A stretch of DNA of 64,000 nucleotides from Enterobacter sichuanensis (GCF_002939185.1 NZ_POVL01000018.1:1-64000), one strand, 5' to 3'. Shown: positions 16,306-25,540, numbered from the stretch's first letter. Numbers and translations are program-made. The notes: generated from the letters alone by a model not told the origin.

Positions 16306-18929
16306 AGGTTGTAAACCTCTTTGCGTCGGTTGAAGGCTTGTTGGCCTCCTTCCATGATGTTGATGATGGCGTCCTGCACCGGACGAGCGTCGATGCTGCC
16401 GCTTTGTACGGCGACTTGCTCATCCTGATAGCGGCAGGCATGCACTTGCTCCGCATCACCCAGCACCGGAAAGTTGGCGTTGTGGGTAGCGAAGATGAAT
16501 TGGGCGTGAGGCTTCATCTCGCGCAGCAGCTTGATCACGTCGTCGTAGATGGTCTGGTTGTCCAGATCGTCTTCCGGCTGGTCAATGATGATCACGTCGT
16601 TCTGGCGCTGGCTGAGCACATATAGCAGCAACGCGGAAGCACGCTGCCCGAGCGAGTGGTGCTTGAGTTCCTTGCCGCGATAGCGAATGACGAAACGGTT
16701 AGGCACCTGCCAGGTGACGAACTCCGTCAGGTTCTGCATAAAGGTCTTTTCGAACACCTCCGGCGTGCTGCCCGCTTTTTTCAAGGCGTTTGGCAAATCA
16801 CGCAGCAGGCCGCCGAAATCGGCGTAATCCTCCATCACGGCGCGCAGGGTGGTTTCGCGGATGTTGCTGCCCTTGAAGAGCTGTTGCATGAAACTGATGG
16901 CGGCTTCCTTGTCGCCTTTGAAGTCGGCTTCGATCTGCAGGGCGGTATGGCCAGCGTTCACCCGATCCAGTTCGGCCTTGATGGCGTTGAACTCGCGCAG
17001 CCACAGGCCGTTGAGCTTGTCGATCTCGGCAAACAGTGCGTCGCGGATGCTGCTCTGCTGGCTTTCCTGCTTGGCGAGCGCCTCCAGCATTTGCTCCGCC
17101 TTGGTTTTACGCTGCTGTTGGGTCAGGAAGTCATCCGGCTGGATGGCCGTCATGCCGGTCTGCTTGAGTTCCTGAGCCAGCTGACGTTCGACCTGGGCAA
17201 ACTCTTCCTGAAGACTCTGGCGCGCGGCATCGAACTCGCCTTGTTTGAATTGAAGCCGGGAGGTAACAGCGCGGGCCTCTTGCTCGATTTGCTTGAGCTG
17301 ATCGACTTTGGCAACGAGATTGGTAAATTCGGCGTAATAAGCCGTGAAGAAGTCGGGGTTCTGCTTGGAGACGTAGCTCGTGGCATTACGCAGATCGTCT
17401 TCGTGCTCGGCGATCAATTGCCCGAGGGCGAGCACAAAGCTGTCTGCCCGCTCCTTCATGCGTGCCAGTGCACTGGCATCCTGCTGGAAGCCAAGGCGCT
17501 TTTGCAGCTTGTCGGCAACCCCGTACTCTTCAAATTTCTTCAGCCGGAATTCGGCATCGGTGAGCTGGGACTGGTAATCACGCCTGAGTTCGGCAGTATT
17601 GCTGAGCTTGAGCCAGCGTTGCGCAGCATCACGCACATGCTGGCGTTGGGTTTCGATTTCGTCTCGCAGTGTGCGGAGCTTTTCGCCCACCAGCTTTTCC
17701 ACTAGATCGGTCTCGAAACCTTCGCCGGTGCTGGAAAGGTCTTTCTGCCCGAAGTAGATCGGACGGCGCAGCACAGTTTCCCGGATCGATACACCGGGCT
17801 GCAATTTGCCGTCCAGATAGACGTTCGGCGCTTCGCGGAAAATGCGGGAGATGGTGAATTCCTGTCCGTATACGTCACAGGCCGTCAGCGTCACCTTGCC
17901 GCCGCTGCCCAGAGTGTGGCGGATCAGTTCATCCTTGTACTTGGTGTCCTGCGCTTTCTCCCCGCGAGGAATATCAAGCGCGTAGCGCACTGCTTCCAGA
18001 ATGGAAGACTTGCCGCTGCCCCGGATGCCGATCAACGTGTTCAGTTCAGGCGAGAAATGCAGCGTTTTCCCGTCAAGGATGCCCCCGTCAAAGTGAATGC
18101 TGCGGATGTGCGATGCGAGATGCTTGGGCGGCTCCGTGACGACCCGCGAAGCAGGATCGCTCAAGGCAAACTTGACCGCATCAAAGGACAGTTCACCCAA
18201 TTTGAGGTAACAGGCTTTGCCCTGACCAATCTCTTCGATGCATTTGGCGTCGCAACCTTCGAGCTCGGCGGGGTACCAGTCTCCTAGATGCTGCTGCGTT
18301 TTAGTCCGGCAGGGTTTGTTTTTCTCTTGCAGCTTGTTGTACGTGCGTACCTTTTGGAAGCCCAACGTGCGACGGCGGAAGAATTCGTTCTGGCCCAGCT
18401 CGGCAAGACGCCCCCCGTCCAATTCGGCCCACAGTCCGCTCGGTGCTTCGACATGGGCAAAGACAAGGAAAAAGTCGCGGTGATAGCTTTCCAGCTTCTT
18501 GATGGTTTCCAACAGTGACAGAGAGGAACGCCCGTTTTCCTGCTCGTACTGGGCAGGGATTTTTCCTTCAAACGCAACGCCCAGGAAGGGGTTGATATGG
18601 TCATGACCATCGGCCAACCAGTCGTCGGAAAAAACAACCAAGGTGTGGATGCCATTGGCCCCGTCATTGACCGACAGCTCGACGCCGGGCAACAGCGCAA
18701 TATCCTTCTTCTGCGCTGTCTTGCGCAGCGCTTTGAACTCCTCAAAATCGAACTTGTTGTGATTGGTGATGACGCCCAGCTGGATACCTGCTTTCTCCAG
18801 CGCGTTCACATAATTGCTGTTGTAGAAGTTGTCATCGCCTGTGTACTTGAACTCACGATCTGCGCGGGTGTGCAGATGGAAGTCCGCACGAACCCACTGC
18901 GCCCCCTGTGTAAAGACGGTTCCCATCAT
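16287..18929 (-). CDS. PHP-domain/SMC-like AAA ATPase (TrlF-like)
   Basis: The 880-residue protein fuses an N-terminal PHP phosphoesterase-like domain (HLHT at 18-21, TNHN near 55-58, GVELS near 82) to an SMC/Rad50-type ATPase. Walker A GIRGSGKSS is at 301-309 and a long coiled-coil middle follows. The signature-like LGQRASALLL, Walker B VIIIDQPEDDLDN and H-switch ATHNAN are near the C-terminus. The metal-binding His residues of the PHP part look intact, so it could hydrolyse phosphodiesters when the ATPase is triggered. TrlF-like proteins are repeatedly found with restriction systems. It lies between hsdR (4-nt overlap) and the AlbA gene. A defence effector role is inference. Confidence 0.85.
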   Translation of the reverse strand: MMGTVFTQGAQWVRADFHLHTRADREFKYTGDDNFYNSNYVNALEKAGIQLGVITNHNKFDFEEFKALRKTAQKKDIALLPGVELSVNDGANGIHTLVVFSDDWLADGHDHINPFLGVAFEGKIPAQYEQENGRSSLSLLETIKKLESYHRDFFLVFAHVEAPSGLWAELDGGRLAELGQNEFFRRRTLGFQKVRTYNKLQEKNKPCRTKTQQHLGDWYPAELEGCDAKCIEEIGQGKACYLKLGELSFDAVKFALSDPASRVVTEPPKHLASHIRSIHFDGGILDGKTLHFSPELNTLIGIRGSGKSSILEAVRYALDIPRGEKAQDTKYKDELIRHTLGSGGKVTLTACDVYGQEFTISRIFREAPNVYLDGKLQPGVSIRETVLRRPIYFGQKDLSSTGEGFETDLVEKLVGEKLRTLRDEIETQRQHVRDAAQRWLKLSNTAELRRDYQSQLTDAEFRLKKFEEYGVADKLQKRLGFQQDASALARMKERADSFVLALGQLIAEHEDDLRNATSYVSKQNPDFFTAYYAEFTNLVAKVDQLKQIEQEARAVTSRLQFKQGEFDAARQSLQEEFAQVERQLAQELKQTGMTAIQPDDFLTQQQRKTKAEQMLEALAKQESQQSSIRDALFAEIDKLNGLWLREFNAIKAELDRVNAGHTALQIEADFKGDKEAAISFMQQLFKGSNIRETTLRAVMEDYADFGGLLRDLPNALKKAGSTPEVFEKTFMQNLTEFVTWQVPNRFVIRYRGKELKHHSLGQRASALLLYVLSQRQNDVIIIDQPEDDLDNQTIYDDVIKLLREMKPHAQFIFATHNANFPVLGDAEQVHACRYQDEQVAVQSGSIDARPVQDAIINIMEGGQQAFNRRKEVYNLWKPQN

Positions 18930-21898
18930 CGCCCCTCCTCATAGGCAGCCAAACCAGCAATCTCTCGACCCTGGGCGAGCTTGTGCAGCAGTGGTGTCAG
19001 CTCTTCCATCAGGGCCAACTCTTTCTGCGTGCGGGCTTTCCAGCCAAGTTCCAGCGGGGCCATCAACTCGGAGAGGCGTTCGCCATCGAAAATGCGGCGG
19101 CGCAAAATGTCATCGACAAAGGCTTGCAGCGCTGATGCGTCCAGTGTGTGGCGGTTGGCGAGATCGGTGAGTTCCCGTGTTTTTTTCTCTGCCTTGAAGC
19201 GGTCGAATCCGCTGCGGATTTGCTTTTCATCCAATGCTTCGTTGACCGGTAAGCCCCGGATGTACTCGGCAATGTCCTCACGCTCGTCGATGAACTTGGC
19301 ATCGGACTGGATCAGGCCGATGAGCTGCTCACGGTTCATGGTGAGCTTGCCGGGCTTCTGCTGGGTCAGCTTGGCGATGAGGCTCATGATGTAGTCGTAG
19401 TCGATCACGCTTGAGGCGAAGAGCACGAATTCGAAATCAAGCTGCTGCACTTCTGGCGGGGTCTGGTCGCGATCCTGCTGTTCCTTCAAGCGCTTGGCCG
19501 TTTCGAGGTACACACCTTTGAAGCCCTGCATCTGATCGGGTGGCGCAATCTGGGTGATCTGCGCCTTCTGCTCATCCGAGAGATCGGTATATTGATCGAG
19601 CTGGGTCTTGAGGCGCTGTACTTCCTTGAACAGATTGACGAACTGCGCCCGTGCGGCATCGCCTTTCAGGTTGGCCACTTCTTCCGGCGCATTGCCCACG
19701 CCTTGCGACTGCATGAAGTCGGCCAGCTTCTGGGTGGCGGTTTGCAGGTTATCGATGACCTTGGGCGCAGGGTCTACCAGCCAGATTTCACGCGGGTTGT
19801 CGATCTTCTCGCCAGAGAACAGTGCAATCGCCTCTTCGACCGGCCTTTGCTGCTGACGGAAGTCGAGGATGTTGCCATAGGGCTTGCTGTCGTTCAGCAC
19901 GCGATTGGTGCGCGAAAACGCCTGGATCAAGCCGTGATGCTTGAGGTTCTTATCCACGTATAGGGTATTGAGGTACTTGGAGTCGAAACCGGTGAGCAGC
20001 ATGTCCACCACGATGGTGATGTCGATCTTTTGCGCGGCGGGGAGATCGCTGTTGGGATACTGCTGATCCTTGATGCGCTTTTGCACATCCTGGTAGTACA
20101 GGTCGAACTCGCCAATGCGGTGGTTGGTACCGAAGCGGGCGTTGTAGTCGGCCACGATGCGCGTGAGCGCAGCCTTCTTGCCCTCGGGGTCTTGCTGGTT
20201 ATCTTCTTTCTCTTGCGGCAGGTCTTCCTGAATCTGTTGTACGTCCTTATTTCCCTCGGCAGGTGGAGAGAATACGCAGGCAATGTTCAGCGGACGGAAC
20301 TCAGGATCTTGCTCGGTCTTTTGTTTTTGAATCTCCGCGAACAGTTCGAAATACTCGATGGCATCGTTGATGCTGGCCGTTGCCAACACCGCGTTGAACT
20401 TGCGGCCATTGGTCGCTGCATCGTGCTTGGCGAGAATGGTTTCAATGACCTTGGGCTTGGCCACACCTTCACCAGGCTTGGGAGGATTCTTGCCTTCGGG
20501 CTTGAAGTAATCCACGTGAAAGCGCAGGACGTTGCGATCCTCGATGGCGTGGGTGATGGTGTATTGATGCAGGCAACGCTGGAAGAGGTCGTCGGTCGTG
20601 CGGTAACTGGCCTGCTGACCTTCGATCTGCTGGTAGCTGGCGTTCTTCTCGAAGATGGGTGTGCCGGTAAAGCCAAAAAGCTGGGCGTTGGGGAAGAACT
20701 CCTTGATGGCTTTGTGGTTGTCGCCAAATTGTGAGCGGTGGCATTCATCAAAGATAAACACCATGCGCTGGTTGCGTAATGGCTCCAGCCGCTCCTTGTA
20801 GTTGCGTCTGTTGGCCCCATCCAGAGCCAGGCCCAGCTTCTGAATGGTGGTGACGATGACTTTATCGGCGTAGTCATCCGACAGTAGGCGGCGCACCAGG
20901 GTCTCGGTGTTGGTGTTCTCTTCGACGCAGCCCTCCTGAAAGCGGTTGAATTCCTCGCGAGTCTGGCGATCCAGGTCTTTGCGATCCACCACAAACAGAC
21001 ACTTGTCGATGTCCGGATTGTCTTTGAGCAGGGTGGACGCCTTGAACGAAGTCAGCGTCTTGCCTGAGCCGGTGGTGTGCCAGATGTAGCCGTTGCCGCA
21101 ATTCTGGTGGATGCACTCCACGATGGCTTTGACGGCATAGATTTGGTATGGCCGCATCATCAGCAGCTTCTGCTCGCTGGCCACCAGCACCATGTAGCGG
21201 CTGATCATTTGCCCTAGAGTGCACTTGGCTAGGAACTTCTCGGCAAAACTATCGAGCAGCGTGATTTTCTTGTTGTCTTCGCTGGCAAACTGGTAAACCG
21301 GCAAGAAGCGCTCATCTGCGTTGAAGCTGAAGTGCCGTGCGTTGTTGTTGGCGAAATACCAAGTGTCAGTGCGGTTGCTGACGATGAAGAGCTGCAGGAA
21401 GCACAGCAGTGTCTTGCTATAGCCATTGCCGGGGTCAGTCTTGTAATCAACGATCTGCTGCATGGCCCGGCGCGGGCTGACCGCCAAGGTCTTCAGCTCG
21501 ATTTGCACCACCGGTACGCCGTTGATGAGCAGCATCACGTCGTAGCGGTGATGGCTGTTGTCAGTGTTCATGCGCAACTGGTTGACGACCTCAAAGTCGT
21601 TCTTGCACCAGTCCCGGATGTTCACCAGGGTGTAGTTCAGCGGCGTACCATCGTCGCGCTCGAAGCTGTTGATGTTGCGAAGCCGCTGGGCAGCGCCGTA
21701 GACATCGGGCGTGATGATGCCGTCGAGCAAGCGCTGAAACTCGCTGTCAGTCAGATGCACGCGGTTCAGCGCTTCGAACTTGGCTCGGAAGTTGGCTTCG
21801 AGCGCGGCGCGGTCGCGAATGTCGGGGCGATAGGTGTACTTGAGGTCGCCGAGCTTGGCGATCAGATCGAGTTCGATTTGTTGTTCTGTGGTCGTCAT
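18926..21898 (-). CDS. hsdR: Type I restriction endonuclease subunit HsdR
   Basis: The 990-residue motor and nuclease subunit carries a PD-(D/E)xK nuclease with D120 and E134-L-K136. Then comes a superfamily 2 translocase with Walker A TTGSGKT (275-281), DECH box at 384-387, and the GFTGTPIF and DMLLTGFDSKYLN motifs further on. A C-terminal helical region contacts the methyltransferase. It cuts unmethylated DNA after ATP-driven translocation. Features are closest to the EcoR124 (type IC) group. It is the first gene of the six-gene operon. A small helix-turn-helix gene lies 68 nt upstream and may control it. Confidence 0.95.
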   Translation of the reverse strand: MTTTEQQIELDLIAKLGDLKYTYRPDIRDRAALEANFRAKFEALNRVHLTDSEFQRLLDGIITPDVYGAAQRLRNINSFERDDGTPLNYTLVNIRDWCKNDFEVVNQLRMNTDNSHHRYDVMLLINGVPVVQIELKTLAVSPRRAMQQIVDYKTDPGNGYSKTLLCFLQLFIVSNRTDTWYFANNNARHFSFNADERFLPVYQFASEDNKKITLLDSFAEKFLAKCTLGQMISRYMVLVASEQKLLMMRPYQIYAVKAIVECIHQNCGNGYIWHTTGSGKTLTSFKASTLLKDNPDIDKCLFVVDRKDLDRQTREEFNRFQEGCVEENTNTETLVRRLLSDDYADKVIVTTIQKLGLALDGANRRNYKERLEPLRNQRMVFIFDECHRSQFGDNHKAIKEFFPNAQLFGFTGTPIFEKNASYQQIEGQQASYRTTDDLFQRCLHQYTITHAIEDRNVLRFHVDYFKPEGKNPPKPGEGVAKPKVIETILAKHDAATNGRKFNAVLATASINDAIEYFELFAEIQKQKTEQDPEFRPLNIACVFSPPAEGNKDVQQIQEDLPQEKEDNQQDPEGKKAALTRIVADYNARFGTNHRIGEFDLYYQDVQKRIKDQQYPNSDLPAAQKIDITIVVDMLLTGFDSKYLNTLYVDKNLKHHGLIQAFSRTNRVLNDSKPYGNILDFRQQQRPVEEAIALFSGEKIDNPREIWLVDPAPKVIDNLQTATQKLADFMQSQGVGNAPEEVANLKGDAARAQFVNLFKEVQRLKTQLDQYTDLSDEQKAQITQIAPPDQMQGFKGVYLETAKRLKEQQDRDQTPPEVQQLDFEFVLFASSVIDYDYIMSLIAKLTQQKPGKLTMNREQLIGLIQSDAKFIDEREDIAEYIRGLPVNEALDEKQIRSGFDRFKAEKKTRELTDLANRHTLDASALQAFVDDILRRRIFDGERLSELMAPLELGWKARTQKELALMEELTPLLHKLAQGREIAGLAAYEEGR

Positions 21899-21966
21899 GA
21901 ACCTTGCCTCAAAGACCCAAACGGTTTACTGCCGCCGTTGTTCTGGCGGGGGGAATGCCATGGAGC

Positions 21967-22176
21967 TCATGTATGCCGACTCCCCGGCTCACCGACATCT
22001 TCATCTGCGCCGCCTGCACGCACCCATTCATCCACCTCGGAGAGCTGGAACTTCCACAGCCGCCCCACGCGGTGTGCGGGCAGACCCTTGCGCTCGCGCC
22101 AGCGGTACACGGTGTCCTTGGCCACGCCCAAGTGCTGGGCGACGTGATCGGCGGTAACCCACGGTTCTGTGCTCAT
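21967..22176 (-). CDS. Small excisionase-family helix-turn-helix protein
   Basis: The 69-residue protein has a MerR/excisionase-type winged helix: WVTADHVAQHLGVAKDTVYRW then RVGRLWKFQLSEVDEWV. Proteins of this size and fold act as excisionases or as regulators at the head of defence operons. Position 68 nt upstream of hsdR, in the same direction, makes an operon regulator more likely than an excisionase for the island integrase almost 9 kb away. Function is inferred from fold and position. Confidence 0.85.
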   Translation of the reverse strand: MSTEPWVTADHVAQHLGVAKDTVYRWRERKGLPAHRVGRLWKFQLSEVDEWVRAGGADEDVGEPGSRHT

Positions 22177-22229
22177 GTCGATGGCGCTCGAAGGTTGCAG
22201 TTGAAAGTCGTCTTAAGTCGTTTGGAGTC

Positions 22230-22480
22230 TATCATTTGAATGCTGCGGAAGCAGCAAGATTGTTCTTGGCTACTGCCCTTGTGAGTTGAATGTGGTAACA
22301 CGGGGCGCAGTGCCACACTGTCACCACCATGGTGACACGCTGCCACCACAAGGTGACCACATTGTCGCCACCATCCTTGCCACTCTTTCAACACATTGTT
22401 CGCACAAGGTTGCCACGTTGTTGCCAACATGCCGCCACACTGTTTACACAGTCGGCCGGCAGCCCGATCTGATCGCACAG
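22230..22480. repeat. Cluster of short CCAC/GGTGAC repeats
   Basis: This non-coding stretch holds many similar 10-17 nt units, for example the palindrome GTCACCACCATGGTGAC at about 22320-22336, then GCCACCACAAGGTGACC, TTGTCGCCACC and AAGGTTGCCACGTTGTTGCC. They could be regulator-binding or partition-like sites ahead of the restriction operon. No gene is convincing here. Confidence 0.4.
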
Positions 22481-22489
22481 ATATTTTTT

Positions 22490-22755
22490 GCTGGTCACAA
22501 AGACCCATGCCCCGTTACTCCCCATCACATTTGGGCGCGACATGTATGACGCAGTGTGTTTGATGATACGACGCAATGTTGGAATGTACGTTGTGCGACG
22601 TTAGAAAGATCGTTAAGCACACTAGATATAACGTAGTATTATGTTGGTCATTACATCATTTTTTTTGCGCCCCAACACAACGCCATTAGGAAGAACGTAG
22701 CGTGACGTTAGAAAGAACGTTGCGCCAGATGGGGAGTAACGGGGCATGTGACCAG
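22490..22755. repeat. 266-bp segment bounded by inverted repeats
   Basis: CATGCCCCGTTACTCCCCATC at 22506-22526 is repeated in inverted form at 22728-22748. The repeat continues outward as GCTGGTCA on both sides, with an 8-nt insert in the left copy. Between them are several copies of an ACGTTAGAAAGANCGTT motif (about 22599-22615 and 22705-22721) and an AT-rich centre. There is no transposase. It could be a miniature element or a paired regulatory site. Confidence 0.5.
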
Positions 22756-22822
22756 CTAAAAGTCATGCGATCAGCGCAGCAGGATTTGGAAACCCGGCGA
22801 CTGAAAACAGCACATTTTTTGC

Positions 22823-23560
22823 TTACCCAATTGGCGGCATGTCCGCGTTGGCGCCGCTGCGGAAATAGGCGTCAACCACACGGGCGATGTCAGCAGGCTG
22901 GGCTCCTGCGTTGAATGCAAAACGCAGCGCCTGCTCCAGTTGTTGCCAGCCCTGTGATGACGTGACATTGCTGCCAACCGTTTCGGTCAGACGGAACATC
23001 AGCCCTTCCAGCAGCTCTTCGTCACCCACGTCCGATGCGGTCTGCTCCGCTAGTGCCAAGAGGACGTTGCGCGCAGATGCCAACGAGTCGATTGGCACCC
23101 CGGCCAATGCCGTAGGCGTAGTGATGACACGATCCACCCTGACGACTGTCGCCAGATCAAGGGCCTGATCGACGCCCGGCTCGATCTCCATGCGGATCAG
23201 CACATCGCCAGCCAACAGAAAGCGGGTTTTGATAAGCCCGGGCTGCTCATCCTGAAACAACCACACCGGCTGGTTGTTACCCTGCAGCAGGCTTAGCACG
23301 AGCCTGCTGTCATCCAGTGCCCCGCGATCCTGCCACTGGTGCAACACGTCGGTACGCAGGCGACCGCCTTCCACACCGAGGTGGTGCAGCAGGCCGACCA
23401 GTCGTTTGGCGGAGATCACCTGCTCCTTGCCACGCAGCCAGACCGAGAGGTTGGCAGTACGGATGCCGGTGGCTTCGGCGATCCGCCCCAGCGTTTCCCC
23501 GCGCAGTCGTATCAAGGCGGCGGCAAAGCCTGGCAATTGTTCGTTGGTAAGGCTTGGCAT
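22823..23560 (-). CDS. Helix-turn-helix regulator, divergent from the AAA ATPase
   Basis: The 245-residue protein was started at the ATG at 23560, because the longer open frame would run into the divergent ATPase gene. An N-terminal helix-turn-helix region (GETLGRIAEATGIRTANLSVWLRGK) is followed by a middle domain (QPVWLFQDEQPGLIKTRFLLAGD) and a helical C-terminus. No family name is certain. It shares a 129-bp control region with the ATPase gene at 23690, where two inverted TATAGTNATTTANAGT boxes are candidate operators. It probably regulates that gene and itself. Confidence 0.7.
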   Translation of the reverse strand: MPSLTNEQLPGFAAALIRLRGETLGRIAEATGIRTANLSVWLRGKEQVISAKRLVGLLHHLGVEGGRLRTDVLHQWQDRGALDDSRLVLSLLQGNNQPVWLFQDEQPGLIKTRFLLAGDVLIRMEIEPGVDQALDLATVVRVDRVITTPTALAGVPIDSLASARNVLLALAEQTASDVGDEELLEGLMFRLTETVGSNVTSSQGWQQLEQALRFAFNAGAQPADIARVVDAYFRSGANADMPPIG

Positions 23561-23578
23561 GTCGGGCTCTGTGAATTC

Positions 23579-23668
23579 ACTGTAAATCACTATAAGACTT
23601 ATTGGCCGACAAGACGAGCGTGCGGAGTTTGGCGATTCGCGCAAGCCGCTGTTATAGTAATTTATAGT
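23579..23668. promoter_or_regulatory. Divergent control region with inverted operator boxes
   Basis: ACTGTAAATCACTATA (23579-23594) and TATAGTAATTTATAGT (23653-23668) are inverted copies, matching at 14 of 16 positions. Each sits close to one of the two divergent starts. They are natural candidates for binding of the regulator at 22823-23560. Confidence 0.6.
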
Positions 23669-23689
23669 TAGGCTATTTGGGAGGCCATC

Positions 23690-25264
23690 ATGCGTAAGCC
23701 AAAGCAAGCCCGTCCGTTGCGCCTGCGGGAATACGAAGCCGCCATTGCTGCACTCAAGGAGCAGCGCCCCTGGCTTGCCCGGCAGATCGTCGAACCCGCG
23801 CCAGGGCATCTGGCCGTGGTGGCACATCTGTTTGCTCAGCTGGAATACCTGCTGCCGCCCACAGTGCTCGCACGCAAGGGCTCACTGTCAGTGAGCTGCA
23901 ACCGGGATCGCCTGGCCATCCATTACCAGCCGCCGCGACACCACAGCGAACGTGCAGCGGCCGTGCTCGATCTGATTGCCCAGACCAAGCATCTTTCGCA
24001 GCAACAATGCCCGGTTTGCGGTGCGCAGGTTGTCGGGGACGGCATACGTCCGCAACGCTGCCCGCAACACGACGGCATCCAAGGATTGTTTGCCGAAGAA
24101 GTGCGCCGCAGCCGCCAGCTCATCGTCGAACAGGGGGTACAGCAGGTGGTGCACGATCTGGGCAAGGTGACGACCGAAGATGTACGCGCCGCCATGGCTG
24201 TTGAGGATGAGCCCGTCCCGAGTGAAGCCAAACCGGAGCAGGTTCAGGAGCAGCCGACAGAAACCGCTAAATCAATGCCCTTGCCGAGCATCGTCTTTCT
24301 CGATGAAGCCGGGCTGGAGGCGTTCGTGGATCGCCACCGACCAAAAGGCGACGACAAGTTCAAGCGCGCACAGGCGATGGCAGAGCGGATCAAGCGGGCG
24401 GGCCATGGCAGCCGCCAACTGGGCCTGCTACCCCCGGACTGGAAAGCCCTGCTGGATGAGTTCGCGCAGGCTTTCCCAAACTTCCATGAACTGGCCGAGC
24501 TGCTGCGTGATCACTTCGCCTTGTCTAGTCTGGGCGATGGCCGCGTGTCCTGGCCTGCCGTGTTGCTGGTCGGCCCGGCGGGCATTGGTAAAACCGAGGC
24601 GGCACGCTGGCTGGCCGATCAGCTCGTGCTGCCGTTTCGGGTCTTCGATATGGCGAGCACGCAATCGAGTTCGCCGCTCGCAGGTTCCGAATCGTTCTGG
24701 AGCAATTCCGAGCCAGGCCAGCTTTTCGAGCTGCTGGCCTACCAGCCGCTGGCCAACCCGGTGGTGGTGCTCGATGAGCTGGATAAGGCCAGCAACGGGC
24801 GACCGCAATACGATCCGCTGGCGGCGCTCTATACCTTGCTGGAACCGCGCAGTGCGCGGAATTTCATCGACCTGTCGATCCGTGATTTCTCCATCGACGC
24901 CAGTCATGTCAATTGGATGGCGACCGCGAATGAGCTGGAAGCGATTCCAGGGCCGCTGCGCTCACGGCTGACAGTGCTGCACATTCAACCGCCCAAGCCG
25001 GAGCAGGTCAGAAGCATTGCGCAGTCGATCTACAACCGGCTCCGCGACGAGTCCAGCTGGGACACAGCTTTTGCCGATCGACTGGGTGATGATGTCCTGT
25101 CCCGTCTGCAAGCCTTGCCGCCGCGCAGTGTGCGTCTGGTTCTGCAGCGGGCCTTGGGCTCGGCAGCTCGTGATGGCCGGGGTGTTGTCCAAGTGCAAGA
25201 CATCAGGCCGCCGGTCGAGATCAACCGCCGTGGCGTTGGCTTTGTCAGCGAGGGCTGGAATTGA
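23690..25264 (+). CDS. AAA ATPase with zinc-ribbon-like N-terminus
   Basis: The 524-residue protein has a CxxC...CxxH group at C107, C110, C124 and H127 that could bind zinc. The ATPase domain has Walker A GPAGIGKT at 295-302 and Walker B VVVLDELDKA with D362-E363. A Lon/ClpX-like sensor region follows (MATANELEAIPGPLRSRL, with an arginine finger). There is no protease domain, so it is probably a remodelling ATPase acting on a partner. It is divergent from the regulator and convergent with the five-gene operon ending 7 nt downstream. The partner may be in that operon. ATG is preceded by GGGAGG. Specific function unknown. Confidence 0.85.
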   Translation: MRKPKQARPLRLREYEAAIAALKEQRPWLARQIVEPAPGHLAVVAHLFAQLEYLLPPTVLARKGSLSVSCNRDRLAIHYQPPRHHSERAAAVLDLIAQTKHLSQQQCPVCGAQVVGDGIRPQRCPQHDGIQGLFAEEVRRSRQLIVEQGVQQVVHDLGKVTTEDVRAAMAVEDEPVPSEAKPEQVQEQPTETAKSMPLPSIVFLDEAGLEAFVDRHRPKGDDKFKRAQAMAERIKRAGHGSRQLGLLPPDWKALLDEFAQAFPNFHELAELLRDHFALSSLGDGRVSWPAVLLVGPAGIGKTEAARWLADQLVLPFRVFDMASTQSSSPLAGSESFWSNSEPGQLFELLAYQPLANPVVVLDELDKASNGRPQYDPLAALYTLLEPRSARNFIDLSIRDFSIDASHVNWMATANELEAIPGPLRSRLTVLHIQPPKPEQVRSIAQSIYNRLRDESSWDTAFADRLGDDVLSRLQALPPRSVRLVLQRALGSAARDGRGVVQVQDIRPPVEINRRGVGFVSEGWN

Positions 25265-25270
25265 GGTTGC

Positions 25271-25540
25271 TCAGCGTTGTCCGGATAGCCAGGCCGCACC
25301 GGCGGCCAGTGCATCGGCCTCGCTGGGGTAAGTGGTCGATGGGCCGCTGATGATGCAGGGCTTGGTTTCGCCGTCGCCTTCCACCGTCCACAGCTCCCAG
25401 GTTCCGTCATTTTTCCAGCTAGGGATGGCGGTGTAGGGTTTGTCTTTCAGCGCAGCCAGCGCGGCATCCACTTCGGGACGGATCTGCAACTCACCCGAGT
25501 AGATATAGGGTGTCGCGCAACGGGCATCAGATCGGCTCAT
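25271..25540 (-). CDS. Small protein of unknown function, end of SLOG operon
   Basis: The 89-residue protein was started at ATG 25540, which overlaps the stop of the SLOG gene by 14 nt. An open extension upstream would overlap that gene fully and is rejected. The sequence is soluble and beta-rich with IPSWKNDGTWELWTVEGDG and a C-terminal Ala-rich helix. No family is recognised. Coupling to the SLOG gene suggests a common task. Confidence 0.6.
   Translation of the reverse strand: MSRSDARCATPYIYSGELQIRPEVDAALAALKDKPYTAIPSWKNDGTWELWTVEGDGETKPCIISGPSTTYPSEADALAAGAAWLSGQR

Noticed and set aside
22286..22549. Plus-strand frame in the repeat field
   Set aside because: His/Thr/Pro composition follows from the short DNA repeats, not from protein conservation.
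23561..23827. N-terminal extension of the 245-residue regulator
   Set aside because: It would run through the operator region and into the divergent ATPase gene; the ATG at 23560 is the better start.
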